64,000 nt of DNA, taken from the NCBI GenBank assembly GCA_009668205.1, contig WJYM01000009.1, forward strand, positions 62,001 through 126,000, written 5' to 3'. The DNA is from Enterobacteriaceae bacterium RIT691. Lineage in GTDB: Bacteria > Pseudomonadota > Gammaproteobacteria > Enterobacterales > Enterobacteriaceae. Both the position numbers and the translations under genes were made by a program. Positions 39,438 to 50,477 of this stretch are shown here, one piece after another; the first letter of the stretch is position 1; every line of letters starts with the position of its first letter. The notes below the pieces were generated by a model. That model was not told the origin of the DNA, searched no databases, and saw only the letters and a program-made list of their open reading frames with translations.

Positions 39438-40439
39438 TTATGCACTTTGATGGTGTCGGGTACGGTATTTGTCGATCAGCACCGCAATGATGATCACCGC
39501 CCCTTTGATCACCAGTTGCCAGAAGTAAGAGACGCCCATCAGCGTCATGCCGTTGTTGAGGGTGGCGATAATCAACGCGCCGACCAGCGTACCGGTGATG
39601 GTGCCGATGCCGCCCACGAAGCTGGTGCCGCCCAGAATGACCGCAGCAATCGCATCCAGCTCGTAACCCGTGCCTAAGTTGCCGTTGGCGCTGTAAAGGC
39701 GCGAAGCGATCATCACCCCGCCAAGCCCGGAGAGCAGGCCGCTCATGCCATACACGAACAGCAGGACCAGCCAGACTTTGATGCCCGTCAGGCGCGCGGC
39801 CTGCATGTTGCCGCCCACCGCATAGATATGCACCCCGAGCGTCGTGCGGCGCAGAATGAACCAGCACACCGCAATCACCGCCAACGCAATGACCACCAGC
39901 CAGGGGATCGGCCCGAGGTAGTTATTGCCGATCCACTCAAAGCTGATGTCGGAGTTGATGACCGTTGTGCCGTCTGCCAGCAGATACGCCGCGCCGCGCA
40001 GGGCCGTGTAGGTGCCTAGCGTGACGATAAACGGCGGCAACCCGGCAAAGGCCACCAGCGCACCGTTGAACAGCCCCAGCCCCATGCCTAGCATCAGCGC
40101 GGCAGGAATGGACAGCATCGCAAACTGCGGCATCAGCGACACCACCATCGCCGCCACCGCCGTGGTGCCGAGAATGGAGCCCACGGAGAGGTCAATCCCG
40201 CCGGTCAGAATGATGAAGGTCATGCCTGCTGCCAGCACGATGTTGATCGACGCCTGGCGGGTGATGTTCAGCAGATTGCTTTCGGTAAAGAAATTCGGTG
40301 CGATAAAGCCAAATACCGCCACTATCAGGATAAGGATCGGCAAAATGCCGACCGTTTGCATCAAATCGCCCATCAACATTTTTTTGGCTGACGTTTTCGC
40401 GACCTGCTGAGGTGTGGGTACGGAGTTCTCTTTGCTCAT
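39438..40439 (-). CDS. Sugar ABC transporter permease (RbsC-like)
   Basis: A 333-residue inner-membrane permease of the RbsC/YtfT family with 8-10 hydrophobic segments. The family motifs are [13 protein letters not shown] and [36 protein letters not shown]. Its start overlaps the ATPase stop by four bases (ATGA), and the binding-protein gene follows after 30 bases. It should form a homodimer with the ATPase. Confidence 0.94.
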   Translation of the reverse strand: MSKENSVPTPQQVAKTSAKKMLMGDLMQTVGILPILILIVAVFGFIAPNFFTESNLLNITRQASINIVLAAGMTFIILTGGIDLSVGSILGTTAVAAMVVSLMPQFAMLSIPAALMLGMGLGLFNGALVAFAGLPPFIVTLGTYTALRGAAYLLADGTTVINSDISFEWIGNNYLGPIPWLVVIALAVIAVCWFILRRTTLGVHIYAVGGNMQAARLTGIKVWLVLLFVYGMSGLLSGLGGVMIASRLYSANGNLGTGYELDAIAAVILGGTSFVGGIGTITGTLVGALIIATLNNGMTLMGVSYFWQLVIKGAVIIIAVLIDKYRTRHHQSA

Positions 40440-41956
40440 GGTGACACCGCCTGGTGGTGGGATTCGTTTACGCCCGTGGCGAGCGTCATGATGCTTTCCT
40501 GAGTGATATCGCCATTGAGTAACTCTCCGGCGATACTGCCTTCGCGCATTACGTAAACCCGGTCGCTCATGCCGACCACTTCCGGCAGCTCGCTGGAGAT
40601 CATCAGGATGGCCACGCCCTGACGCGCCATCTGGTTCATGATGCGATAGATTTCACTTTTCGCGCCGACGTCCACGCCGCGTGTCGGTTCATCCAGAATC
40701 AGAATGCGCGGGCCAATCGCTACCCAGCGGGAAATCAGCAGCTTTTGTTGATTGCCGCCGGACAACCCACCGGCGCGCACCTGTGAATGCGGCACGCGGA
40801 TATTCAGTAATTTGATGGCATCATCAGAAATGGTCTGCGCTTTTTTGCGGTCGAGCATGCCGTAATGCGCATCGCGCTCCAGCGTCGCCATGGTGATGTT
40901 TTCCTGCGCCGCCAGCTCCAGAAACAGCCCCTGTTCTTTGCGGTTTTCGGTCAGAAAGCCGATACCCAGATCGATGGCTTCACGGGGGGAGTGGATAAGC
41001 ACCGGTTCACCATCCACCTCAATCACGCCGCCGGTGGCTTTACGCACGCCGAAGATCAGCTGCGCCAGCTCCGAGCGGCCTGCGCCAACCAACCCCGCCA
41101 GCCCGACAATTTCGCCAGAACGTACCAGCAGACTGCATGGCTGCACTTTGCCACCGTCCGTCAGGTGATGAACGTTAAGGCGTGGCTGACCGTGGGGGAT
41201 ATCGTGCTCTTTGTTAAACAGGTCGCTGAGCGGGCGACCCACCATCATGCGTACCAGCTCAGAGGCGTTGAGTTTATCGCGCATCAGGCTGCCGACGTAT
41301 TGCCCGTCGCGTAGCACGCTGACGCGGTCGGACAGCTCATACACTTCCGCCATGCGGTGGCTGATGTAGATGATTGCCATCCCTTCATCGCGCAGGCGCA
41401 TGATCAGTTCAAAGAGACGATGGGTTTCGCGAGAGGAGAGGGCGGCGGTGGGTTCATCCATCACCAGAATACGGCTGTTGCGGTGCAGCGCGCGGGCGAT
41501 CTCCACCTGCTGCTGCTCGGCAATGGTGAGCTTCATCACCAGGTCGGTCGCTTTGAACTGCGCGCCCAGACGATTAATCACTTCCTGCGCCTGCGCCACC
41601 ATCGTTTTGCGCTGGACCAGCCCGCCGCGCGAGAGCTCGCTGCCAAGAAAAATGTTTTCGGCGACGGTCAGATTGGGGGCCAGCTGCATCTCCTGGTAAA
41701 TCAGGGTGATGCCTGCGGCTAACGCATCTTTCGGCCCTTTGATCGCGTGCGGCTGCCCATCAATCAGGATCTCACCGCTGGTGGCGGTATACGCCCCGGC
41801 GAGAATTTTCATCAGTGTGCTTTTGCCCGCACCGTTCTCACCCATCAGGGCATGAATTTCGCCGGGATACACCGTCAGGTCCACCCCTTTCAGCGCATAA
41901 AACTTGCCGAACGCTTTGGCGATGTTGCGCATTTCCAAAACTGGCGTCTGAGTCAT
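40436..41956 (-). CDS. Sugar ABC transporter ATP-binding protein (RbsA-like, duplicated ATPase)
   Basis: A 506-residue protein with two ABC modules, typical of RbsA/MglA-type importers. The first module has Walker [13 protein letters not shown], signature [12 protein letters not shown] and Walker [12 protein letters not shown]. The second has a degenerate Walker A region ([12 protein letters not shown]), signature [13 protein letters not shown] and [14 protein letters not shown]. It is the first gene of the operon; a promoter should lie in the 231 bases shared with the divergent kinase gene. The start follows CAGGAGTTCCGCC. Confidence 0.95.
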   Translation of the reverse strand: MTQTPVLEMRNIAKAFGKFYALKGVDLTVYPGEIHALMGENGAGKSTLMKILAGAYTATSGEILIDGQPHAIKGPKDALAAGITLIYQEMQLAPNLTVAENIFLGSELSRGGLVQRKTMVAQAQEVINRLGAQFKATDLVMKLTIAEQQQVEIARALHRNSRILVMDEPTAALSSRETHRLFELIMRLRDEGMAIIYISHRMAEVYELSDRVSVLRDGQYVGSLMRDKLNASELVRMMVGRPLSDLFNKEHDIPHGQPRLNVHHLTDGGKVQPCSLLVRSGEIVGLAGLVGAGRSELAQLIFGVRKATGGVIEVDGEPVLIHSPREAIDLGIGFLTENRKEQGLFLELAAQENITMATLERDAHYGMLDRKKAQTISDDAIKLLNIRVPHSQVRAGGLSGGNQQKLLISRWVAIGPRILILDEPTRGVDVGAKSEIYRIMNQMARQGVAILMISSELPEVVGMSDRVYVMREGSIAGELLNGDITQESIMTLATGVNESHHQAVSP

Positions 41957-42075
41957 GGCGGAACTCCTGAGAGTCTTGTCGATATCAGCAGTCCATCACA
42001 GGAAAGTAAATGCAAAATGTCAGAGGCCGTTCATATTTGTCATAGTGCGGGGAATTTGATGTGCCTCACAGCGCT

Positions 42076-42158
42076 CGCCCCTCTCCCTAACCCTCTCCCG
42101 AGGGGAGAGGGAACTTTCTTTGCTCCCTCTCCTTTGGGGAGAGGGCAGGGGAGAGGGG
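42076..42158. repeat. CCCTCTCCC/GGGAGAGGG palindromic repeat, locus 3 (between the transporter operon and kinase gene)
   Basis: Two units (42076-42112 and 42123-42158) with CCCTCTCCCGAGGGGAGAGG and CCCTCTCCTTTGGGGAGAGG as cores. It lies in the promoter-bearing gap between two divergent genes, 30 bases upstream of the kinase start, so it would be in the 5' leader of the kinase mRNA. Confidence 0.88.
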
Positions 42159-42187
42159 CTATCACCGTATTCACAAATGGAGCAGCC

Positions 42188-44467
<2,280 letters not shown>

Positions 44468-44540
44468 TTGAGATTCGTCCGCTACCCGGTTTCGCGGGCG
44501 TTGTTTACGCTCAGAAGGGTCCAAACCCGAGACTGAATTG

Positions 44541-44879
44541 ATGAAACGAACCCTGATCGTACTGCTGTTCTGCACAGGTTCCCTGACAGCACAGCTGGCC
44601 CACGCCGATATTATCGATGATGCCATTGGCAATATTCAGCAGGCCATTAGCGATGCGTACAAGCCAAACAGCGGCAGCGACAACGTCTACCACGATGACC
44701 GTGATGATAGTGACAACAGTCGACAGCAGGATAAAGCCCGTAGCCGTCAGTATGACGACCGCTATCGCCAGCTTGAAGACCGACGTCATCAGTTGGACGA
44801 TCGCCAGCGCCAGTTAGATCAGGAACGACGTCAGTTGGACGACGAAGAGCGGCAGCTGCAGGATGAAGACGACCGGTAA
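44541..44879 (+). CDS. yjdP: Secreted charged-repeat protein YjdP
   Basis: A 112-residue protein of the YjdP family, next to the phn region as in K-12. A signal peptide (about residues 1-22, ending AHA) precedes DIIDDAIGNIQQAISDAY. An extremely charged C-terminal half follows, with repeated RRQLDDRQRQLDQE-like heptads that should form a coiled coil. No function is known. The Shine-Dalgarno is weak; an adjacent in-frame TTG at 44538 could also be used. Confidence 0.85.
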   Translation: MKRTLIVLLFCTGSLTAQLAHADIIDDAIGNIQQAISDAYKPNSGSDNVYHDDRDDSDNSRQQDKARSRQYDDRYRQLEDRRHQLDDRQRQLDQERRQLDDEERQLQDEDDR

Positions 44880-44884
44880 GCGTG

Positions 44885-45154
44885 TTACTCCATTTTCGTC
44901 GGAGCGGGCTGTCGTTTGTGGAGCCTGCGATTCAGGATGGCAGCGAACAGTGCCGTTAGCAGGAGCGCTATCAGGTTCAATACGCTGACGGCAGCCAACA
45001 GAATGACACAAGCACTGCCCGTCAGACCTTGCCAATGCCCCACCGCAGACAGATGTAATAACGCCATAAACCACGGGCTGTTAGACGCTAAATAAAACAG
45101 GATAATAAAAATAATTGGCAGTGATAGAGGTATTATTAGCACGGTAATAATCAT
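44885..45154 (-). CDS. Small two-helix membrane protein of unknown function
   Basis: I do not recognise this 89-residue product. Two long hydrophobic segments (about residues 1-22 and 45-72) with a short loop between them and a basic C-terminal end (RRLHKRQPAPTKME) suggest an inner-membrane protein. AGGTGCATCCCG precedes the chosen ATG; a longer frame starts at 45205. It is convergent with yjdP, five bases apart, and stands alone on its strand. A real gene is plausible but not proven. Confidence 0.5.
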   Translation of the reverse strand: MIITVLIIPLSLPIIFIILFYLASNSPWFMALLHLSAVGHWQGLTGSACVILLAAVSVLNLIALLLTALFAAILNRRLHKRQPAPTKME

Positions 45155-45469
45155 CGGGATGCACCTGAGGCCTCTGTCTTTTGCTGTCTGCTTGCTAAAG
45201 GTCAATAAAGGTCAATATTTTTATAACAACATTTGCATCTTTTTGGAACATTTAAAAATAATTTTTAATGCTCTGATTTTAATTTCTTGATTTTTGCTTT
45301 TTTAATTTATGAAAATACAAATATAAACTTTTGGTTATATTTTATTGAAGGTTTGGCGATACCTGGTGGCTTTTTCCTGGCTAGTGTTGAAGTGACTGAC
45401 GAGAAACGTACTGAAGCAAAGAAAAATTTCCTCGTTATCGACAACACAACATAAAAAGAGGGTTCCACC
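45155..45469. other. 315-bp AT-rich intergenic region upstream of the DUF1471 gene
   Basis: No gene is seen. Base composition is much more AT-rich than the surroundings, and AAAGGTCAAT occurs twice in tandem near 45195-45215. It should hold the promoters for the small membrane protein gene and for the DUF1471 gene. Confidence 0.6.
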
Positions 45470-45739
45470 ATGATCAATAAAGCAATTATCTTTACAGCGC
45501 TGATGGCGATTAGCGCGACATCTTTTGCCGCTACCGAAATTCGTGACTCGCAAACGGCGGGTATGAAAGAAAAAATTGGCAATGTGTCCGTCAATGTTAA
45601 GAATGGCACCTTTGAAGAAGCGATGGCCGCTCTGAGCAAAGAAGCGGATGGAAAAGGGGCCGCTTATTATCATATTACCTCGTTAGAACGTGCCGGGATG
45701 AGTTCTGATATCAGGGCCACAGCGGTGGTTTATAAATAA
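45470..45739 (+). CDS. DUF1471 (YdgH/BhsA/McbA-like) periplasmic protein
   Basis: An 89-residue secreted protein of the DUF1471 family, whose enterobacterial members respond to stress and influence biofilm and envelope properties. A signal peptide (MINKAIIFTALMAISATSFA) is followed by the short domain with KIGNVSVN and the terminal pattern AAYYHITSLERAGMSSDIRATAVVYK. That ending, G-x-Y-Y-x-I-x-S, is the family signature. The start follows AAGAGGGTTCCACC. Which paralogue it is cannot be said. Confidence 0.88.
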   Translation: MINKAIIFTALMAISATSFAATEIRDSQTAGMKEKIGNVSVNVKNGTFEEAMAALSKEADGKGAAYYHITSLERAGMSSDIRATAVVYK

Positions 45740-45822
45740 AAACGCTTTTCTCCGCCCGGTACTTTTTGGGCCGATATAGATTCCGTTAGCGATATATCGG
45801 CTCCTTTTTCAAGGATGTGAAC

Positions 45823-46875
45823 ATGTTAAAGAAAACGCTTCTGGCCGCAATTTTGTCGTCGCTTATTTTTTCTCCTCTGGCCAGTGCCAGCCACCATTTT
45901 GAATCTGCTCAGGCGATCAAAATCCCTACACTGAATCAGCTGGATAATTTTGTTTTCCCCGCCACAACCAAAGGTTATACCGCTATTGTGATGACCATTA
46001 ATCACACGCCGAAGGCGGGCGCTGGCGGCATATTTAATCCAGACGCGCTGTATAATATTCACATTGCTGAATCCGCAGATTATAAGCAGGGAAAAACCTT
46101 CAGTTTTAAATTCGATCCGCAGGGGAATGTTACCGTTTATCAGGAAGCCACGGCCGACAGTACCGTGGGTGTGACGGGCGAAAGCCTCGGTTCAGGTAAA
46201 GCCAACAGTACGACGACGCTCAGTAACGGTATTAAGCTGTGGACCGGTTCTGCTCAGGACCCGTTTGTTGGCAATTCGCCAGGCCTGCACCGTTTCCGTA
46301 CTCAGCTGGCGGAAGGCAAATACGATCCTGCGGTCTGGACATCCTCAAAAGGGAAAAACATTTTCGCCGCCCGCAACTGTGGCGCCATTGTCCTGGAAGT
46401 CCCCAATTCTCTGCTGGCGAAGAACATCAGTGTCTACATGACCACCGATTTCCAAAGCAACGATGCCTGGAAGCAGGTGCAGTATTCCGCTAACCCGCTG
46501 TTCTCGCACGCTCTGCTGTTTGAAAACGCCGCGCTGAAGCGTGAGCATGACGCCAGTCGCCCGCAAAACGGTGATGACATCAAGCCTATCGTCTCGGCCC
46601 GCGTCACCCGCGCCAGCGCAGTGGCACATTCACAAAAAGATCCGGTGGCTTACGGCGATAAGGTCGCGAATATGCTGGTGCCGGACGTACTGACCTATCA
46701 GGTGGGTGAAAAGGCGATTTACACGGCTGAAAAGCGCAACGGGCGCAGTCTCGATGATGACGCAATGAGTGCGATGCTGAGCCTGTTGATTGGTCAGCCG
46801 ACCGACCAGGCGCTGGCTAATCCTAAACGCTACAGCCAGAGCTTCCCGTATGTCGTGCCTGTGACATTGCAATGA
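45823..46875 (+). CDS. Secreted DUF4331 family protein
   Basis: A 350-residue exported protein of the DUF4331 family, whose function is unknown. A signal peptide (about residues 1-23, ending ASA) is followed by SHHFES, which corresponds to the SSHREAP start of the family. LDNFVFPATTKGYTAIVMTINHTP and PDALYNIHIAES are further family features. The ATG at 45823 has AAGGATGTGAAC before it; a GTG at 45817 would overlap that site. It is the first of four tightly linked genes; its stop overlaps the next start by four bases. The Asp/His-rich N-terminal part could bind metal (inference only). Confidence 0.82.
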   Translation: MLKKTLLAAILSSLIFSPLASASHHFESAQAIKIPTLNQLDNFVFPATTKGYTAIVMTINHTPKAGAGGIFNPDALYNIHIAESADYKQGKTFSFKFDPQGNVTVYQEATADSTVGVTGESLGSGKANSTTTLSNGIKLWTGSAQDPFVGNSPGLHRFRTQLAEGKYDPAVWTSSKGKNIFAARNCGAIVLEVPNSLLAKNISVYMTTDFQSNDAWKQVQYSANPLFSHALLFENAALKREHDASRPQNGDDIKPIVSARVTRASAVAHSQKDPVAYGDKVANMLVPDVLTYQVGEKAIYTAEKRNGRSLDDDAMSAMLSLLIGQPTDQALANPKRYSQSFPYVVPVTLQ

Positions 46876-47672
46876 AGTGGGTCATGAGCAGTGTTCTGGC
46901 GCTGTCTGTCTTTGCTGCCAGCAGCGTTCAGGCTCATGAGTTCTGGATGGTCCCACACGATGCGCTGAGCAAAACCGATGCACAGGTTCTGTTTGAACTG
47001 CGCATCGGCAGCGGAATACCCGGGAAACAGTCACCGCGAATTCCTGGGCTGGTGTCGGACTTTACCGCCACGGACGCTGACGGCAGTTATGCCGTCAGCG
47101 GTCATGATAATTCGTTAGTGACAGGGCATTTAAGGCCGCGCCGTGCAGGCGCGACCATTGCCGCATTACGGACCAACGAAGCGCAGATAACCCTGTCTGC
47201 CGCAGAATTTGAGGCGTATCTGCGCGAGGAAGGGCTGGAGAAAATCATCCGTCAGCGCCAGGAGAATGGTGACTCGGCGCAGCCGGATAACGAGCTTTAT
47301 TCCCGTTGCGCGAAAAGCATCATTTTGGTGGATGGGCAGAGTCAGGGTTTTGACAAAGCCGTTGGGTTACCGCTTGAACTGATCCCGCAAACCGAGCCGC
47401 TGAGCTTCAAACCAGGGCAATCCTACCGCCTGCGTTTGCTGCGCGACGGGCAACCCTTGGTGGGCACGCAGGTGAAAGCGCAAATGCAGGGCCAGCAGCG
47501 TTATCAGCTGAAGGTAGTGACGGATGCGAACGGCGAAGTGGCACTGACGCTGCCCGAATCTGGGGTATGGCTTTTCAGCGCGGTCGACATGGTGCCGTCG
47601 CAAAGCCCGGATGCGGATTGGGATAGCCTATGGGCTTCTCTGACTCTGGCGATTGGCAAGGAGGCTGGGTGA
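46872..47672 (+). CDS. Periplasmic DUF4198 family protein (Ni/Co uptake-associated)
   Basis: A 266-residue protein with a signal peptide (about residues 1-21, SSVQA) followed directly by HEFWMVPHD. This is the His-led start typical of the DUF4198 family, which is associated with cobalt and nickel transport systems. The mature start HEFW exposes the N-terminal histidine, a common metal-binding feature. A Greek-key-like C-terminal part (QSYRLRLLRDGQPLVGTQVKAQ...DANGEVALTLPESGVW) looks like a carboxypeptidase-regulatory-type beta domain. Its start overlaps the DUF4331 stop by four bases, and its stop overlaps the HupE-type start by one base. Confidence 0.83.
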   Translation: MKWVMSSVLALSVFAASSVQAHEFWMVPHDALSKTDAQVLFELRIGSGIPGKQSPRIPGLVSDFTATDADGSYAVSGHDNSLVTGHLRPRRAGATIAALRTNEAQITLSAAEFEAYLREEGLEKIIRQRQENGDSAQPDNELYSRCAKSIILVDGQSQGFDKAVGLPLELIPQTEPLSFKPGQSYRLRLLRDGQPLVGTQVKAQMQGQQRYQLKVVTDANGEVALTLPESGVWLFSAVDMVPSQSPDADWDSLWASLTLAIGKEAG

Positions 47673-48244
47673 TGAAATTACGACAGGATGCCATCAGCAC
47701 GCTGAGTCTGATGCTTCTGCCCACGATGGCATGGGCCCACGCCGGTAACAGTGCCGGATGGTGGCATCCGCTAAGCGGCATTGACCATTTGCTGGCGATG
47801 ACTGCGGTTGGCGCGTGGAGCGTGCAAATCGGCGGACGCGCGGTGTGGGTCGTTCCTGGTGCGTTTGTCTGCTTTATGTTCCTTGGCGGTGTCATCGGTT
47901 TTGAACACGTTGAACTGCCGCTGACGGAAGTGGGAGTGGCGATGTCGGTTGTCCTGCTCGGCATCGCCATTGCGCTGCGTCAGCGCTTACCGCTGCTGGT
48001 GGCCGCCAGCGCGACGGCGCTTTTCGGGATTTTCCACGGCTATGCCCATGGTTACGAAATGCCGCTGATGCAGAACAAAGTGGTCTACACCGCCGGTTTT
48101 CTGACCACCACGGCCTGTCTGCATCTGGTGGGCGCGTTTAGTGCTCACTTCCTGCAGAAAGCCCGGAATGGTAACCGCCTGCTGAGGTTCTCAGGCGCGG
48201 CGTCAGCACTTTGCGGTATCTGGTTAGTTATCAATGCACTCTAA
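47672..48244 (+). CDS. HupE/UreJ family membrane protein (putative Ni/Co permease)
   Basis: A 190-residue inner-membrane protein of the HupE/UreJ family. A signal-like N-terminus ends AWAHAG, followed by the family motif HPLSGIDHLLAM and later FHGYAHGYEMP. Both histidine-rich motifs define HupE and are thought to line the metal path. Six membrane segments are visible. Members take up nickel or cobalt in organisms with hydrogenase or urease. It starts within the stop of the DUF4198 gene with AAGGAGGCTGGGTG before it. Confidence 0.9.
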   Translation: MKLRQDAISTLSLMLLPTMAWAHAGNSAGWWHPLSGIDHLLAMTAVGAWSVQIGGRAVWVVPGAFVCFMFLGGVIGFEHVELPLTEVGVAMSVVLLGIAIALRQRLPLLVAASATALFGIFHGYAHGYEMPLMQNKVVYTAGFLTTTACLHLVGAFSAHFLQKARNGNRLLRFSGAASALCGIWLVINAL

Positions 48245-48266
48245 AACAACAACAGGAAGCTGATTT

Positions 48267-48596
48267 ATGACACAACACAACGATAGCGTGCAGTTTGGCG
48301 ATGTGACGATCCGTATTCTGACTAACAGCGATGACATGACGGTGTCGGAATTGTCGATTCCTGCCGGGGCGGTAGCCAGCGTCCACCAGCACCCTCATGA
48401 AGAGGTCAACTACGTGGTGAGCGGCGTGCTCGATTTTATGTGCGACGGCGAAGTGACGACATTACAGGCCGGGCAGGCGATTCGCATTCCGCCCAATCAG
48501 CCGCATAACATCACCTGCCACCCGGATGCGCCAGGAAAGGTACTGACGGCCTGGACGCCTTCACGCCAGGACCTGATGACCCTTTTGGCTAAGTAA
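48267..48596 (+). CDS. Small cupin-domain protein
   Basis: A single-domain cupin of 109 residues with no signal peptide. Metal-binding motif 1 is HQHPHEEVNYVVSG (two His and Glu) and motif 2 is RIPPNQPHNITCH. It lies 22 bases after the HupE-type gene with AACAGGAAGCTGATTT before its ATG, so it probably belongs to the same operon. It could be an enzyme, sensor or storage protein for metal; the sequence does not decide. Confidence 0.85.
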   Translation: MTQHNDSVQFGDVTIRILTNSDDMTVSELSIPAGAVASVHQHPHEEVNYVVSGVLDFMCDGEVTTLQAGQAIRIPPNQPHNITCHPDAPGKVLTAWTPSRQDLMTLLAK

Positions 48597-48602
48597 ACGC
48601 AC

Positions 48603-48624
48603 AGGCCCGATTTGCCGGGCCTCA
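48603..48624. terminator. Hairpin between the cupin gene and phnP
   Basis: AGGCCCG pairs with CGGGCCT around a six-base loop, in the 25 bases between the convergent stops, overlapping the phnP stop codon. No T run follows, so the strength as an intrinsic terminator is doubtful. Confidence 0.6.
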
Positions 48625-49380
48625 CGCCACGCGAATTTCCATGCCATCGAACCCCGCTTCAATCCCTTCCGGCAGCGCGTTTTCCATCATCCAGGCGTCA
48701 AACTGATGGCTGATATGGGTTAACACCACGCGCGGGCAGCGAATCACTTCATTTATCGCGATCACGGTATTGAGATCGCAATGGTTGCGTGGAGTTTGCT
48801 CGCGCGGCGCGTGGCTGCAATCAATAATCATCACCTGCGGGTGGTTGTTTAGCAGAAACTTCAGCGTTTTTTCCGGTAACCCGGCGGTATCAGACAACCA
48901 GGCCACACGGCTATGCGCCGATTCCAGCAGGTAACCAAAAGTGAGTTTTGAGTGATTGAGCGGCAGCGGCGTCACCTGTAATCCCTGCAATTCAAACACC
49001 ACAAACGGTGCCACGGTGTGGCTGAAATCCAGGAGGCCCGGATGCTTAAACAGATCGTCGCAGCCTTGCTCATCTGGCGGCCCGTAGACAGGAATGTGGT
49101 CGCCCACTCCCCAGCGTAAAGGGAATAACCCCTGCACATGATCCATGTGGTAGTGCGTCAGCAAAAACTGACGGAAGCTGCCTGCGGGATGCTGGTCCAT
49201 CAGGTCGGGAATGCCCGCATCCAGCAACGTCAGGGCGTCGTTATAACGCACCTCCGCGCTACAGGGGCGACGACGAAAATCGGGATTGAGCCGGGCGCGC
49301 TGACAGGCAATACAATAACAGCCAAACGCGGGCACCAGCTGAGCACCGCCGGTGCCAGTAAGACGGAGAGTCAGGCTCAT
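48622..49380 (-). CDS. phnP: 5-phospho-alpha-D-ribosyl 1,2-cyclic phosphate phosphodiesterase
   Basis: Metallo-beta-lactamase-fold enzyme that opens the cyclic phosphate left by C-P lyase. The 252-residue length equals that of E. coli PhnP. The zinc motif HYHMDH and later metal ligands in AWLSDTAG and VLTHISHQ are present, as are the structural cysteines in [24 protein letters not shown]. The open frame extends upstream through a REP, but the ATG at 49380 has GAGGGGAAATCC before it. It is the last gene of the phn operon, separated from phnO by a BIME. Confidence 0.96.
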   Translation of the reverse strand: MSLTLRLTGTGGAQLVPAFGCYCIACQRARLNPDFRRRPCSAEVRYNDALTLLDAGIPDLMDQHPAGSFRQFLLTHYHMDHVQGLFPLRWGVGDHIPVYGPPDEQGCDDLFKHPGLLDFSHTVAPFVVFELQGLQVTPLPLNHSKLTFGYLLESAHSRVAWLSDTAGLPEKTLKFLLNNHPQVMIIDCSHAPREQTPRNHCDLNTVIAINEVIRCPRVVLTHISHQFDAWMMENALPEGIEAGFDGMEIRVA

Positions 49381-49400
49381 GGATTTCCCCTCACAGAAAA

Positions 49401-49483
49401 TGCCGGGTGGCGCTTCGCTGACCCGGCCTACAGGGCCAAATATCGAATGTGTAGGCCGGGTAAGGTAAAGCCGCCACCCGGCA
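49401..49483. repeat. BIME (paired REP) between phnO and phnP
   Basis: TGCCGGGTGGCG...ACCCGGCCTACA (49401-49432) and the inverted GTAGGCCGGGTAAGG...CCACCCGGCA (49451-49483) form a two-REP mosaic inside the operon. Confidence 0.93.
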
Positions 49484-49489
49484 CCGGCT

Positions 49490-49921
49490 TCACAGCGTTT
49501 TCTTAAACCGGAAGTGACTCTCCAGATACCCTTCGCGCAGATAAAAACGGTGCGCATCGGTACGTACCTTGCCGCTGGAAAGTTCCATCAGGCTCGCGCC
49601 GCGCTCCCGGGCAGTGTCTTCCGCCCACGCCAGCAGTTTTTTGCCGATGTTCAGGCCGCGGACCTGCGGCAAAATGACCAGCTCCTGAATCTCGCCAATC
49701 CAGCAGTTCAGGTTCAGCGGGAACATGATCTGCAGACCGAGTAGCCCGACAATCTCGCCGTTTGTCACCGCGAGTTGGTAGCACTGGTTAGGGTTGCTGA
49801 GGTTCGCAGCGAAGCCTGCTGCAAAGGTTTGCCGATCGTAGGCCTTCTGCTTAAGTTCGCAGATAAGGCCGTACACGGCATCGGTATCCGCCACGGTAGC
49901 GGGGCGAAGTTCACAGGACAT
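49490..49921 (-). CDS. phnO: Aminoalkylphosphonate N-acetyltransferase
   Basis: GNAT-family acetyltransferase that acetylates aminoalkylphosphonates, which aids their breakdown. The 143 residues match the E. coli length (144). The acetyl-CoA-binding motif is [18 protein letters not shown], with the C-terminal [11 protein letters not shown] pattern. The start at 49921 overlaps the end of phnN by 11 bases; a longer frame from 49945 would add eight residues. Confidence 0.94.
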   Translation of the reverse strand: MSCELRPATVADTDAVYGLICELKQKAYDRQTFAAGFAANLSNPNQCYQLAVTNGEIVGLLGLQIMFPLNLNCWIGEIQELVILPQVRGLNIGKKLLAWAEDTARERGASLMELSSGKVRTDAHRFYLREGYLESHFRFKKTL

Positions 49922-50477
49922 GCTGGCTCTCTTTCTGGTTTCCATGCGTACGGATCATATGTAAAAAGGTGTCCACAGACTGTAGCAGACTGCCGTCGTT
50001 ATTGAGCATCAGACAGCCGCTGGGCGTATAGCGTGCGGCGCGATCCAGACGCTGTTCGATCTCTTTTGCCGTTTCGCGCCCGCGCTGCTCCAGGCGGTCA
50101 CGCAGGACATCAGGCGAAACGTGCAGACAGACGGGTAGTAGCGCATCGGCGTAGCGGGCTTGCGCCTGTGGCAGATGGGCGCGAGAACCGTTCACCACCA
50201 CGTCAAACCCGGCGTGTAGCCAGACGTCAATTTCAATGCCTACGCCGTAGTACAGAGCATTTGCATGCCAGCTCAGGGCGAACAATTGTCGCTCTGCGCG
50301 GGTGAAAAACTCATGTTCGCTGAGCGCGATATGGTTCTCGTTGCCCGCGTTTGCCGCACGCGTAATGTAGCGATGAGCCACCAGCATCTGCGGATGTTCC
50401 TGCTGGCGGAGTGCCGCCAACAGGCTGTCTTTTCCTGACCCGGACGGGCCGACTAACCAGATGAGCTTTCCCGTCAT
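49911..50477 (-). CDS. phnN: Ribose 1,5-bisphosphate phosphokinase
   Basis: Converts ribose 1,5-bisphosphate to PRPP, the exit step of the C-P lyase pathway. It is a guanylate-kinase-like P-loop protein of 188 residues, with Walker [13 protein letters not shown] at residues 9-20 and the RYITR and [11 protein letters not shown] segments of the family. It overlaps phnM by one base and phnO by 11 bases. Confidence 0.95.
   Translation of the reverse strand: MTGKLIWLVGPSGSGKDSLLAALRQQEHPQMLVAHRYITRAANAGNENHIALSEHEFFTRAERQLFALSWHANALYYGVGIEIDVWLHAGFDVVVNGSRAHLPQAQARYADALLPVCLHVSPDVLRDRLEQRGRETAKEIEQRLDRAARYTPSGCLMLNNDGSLLQSVDTFLHMIRTHGNQKESQHVL

Noticed and set aside
41747-42187. Upstream extension of the hybrid kinase frame
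   Set aside because: It crosses the ATPase gene and a palindromic repeat; the ATG at 42188 has a good ribosome binding site and begins the transmembrane sensor.
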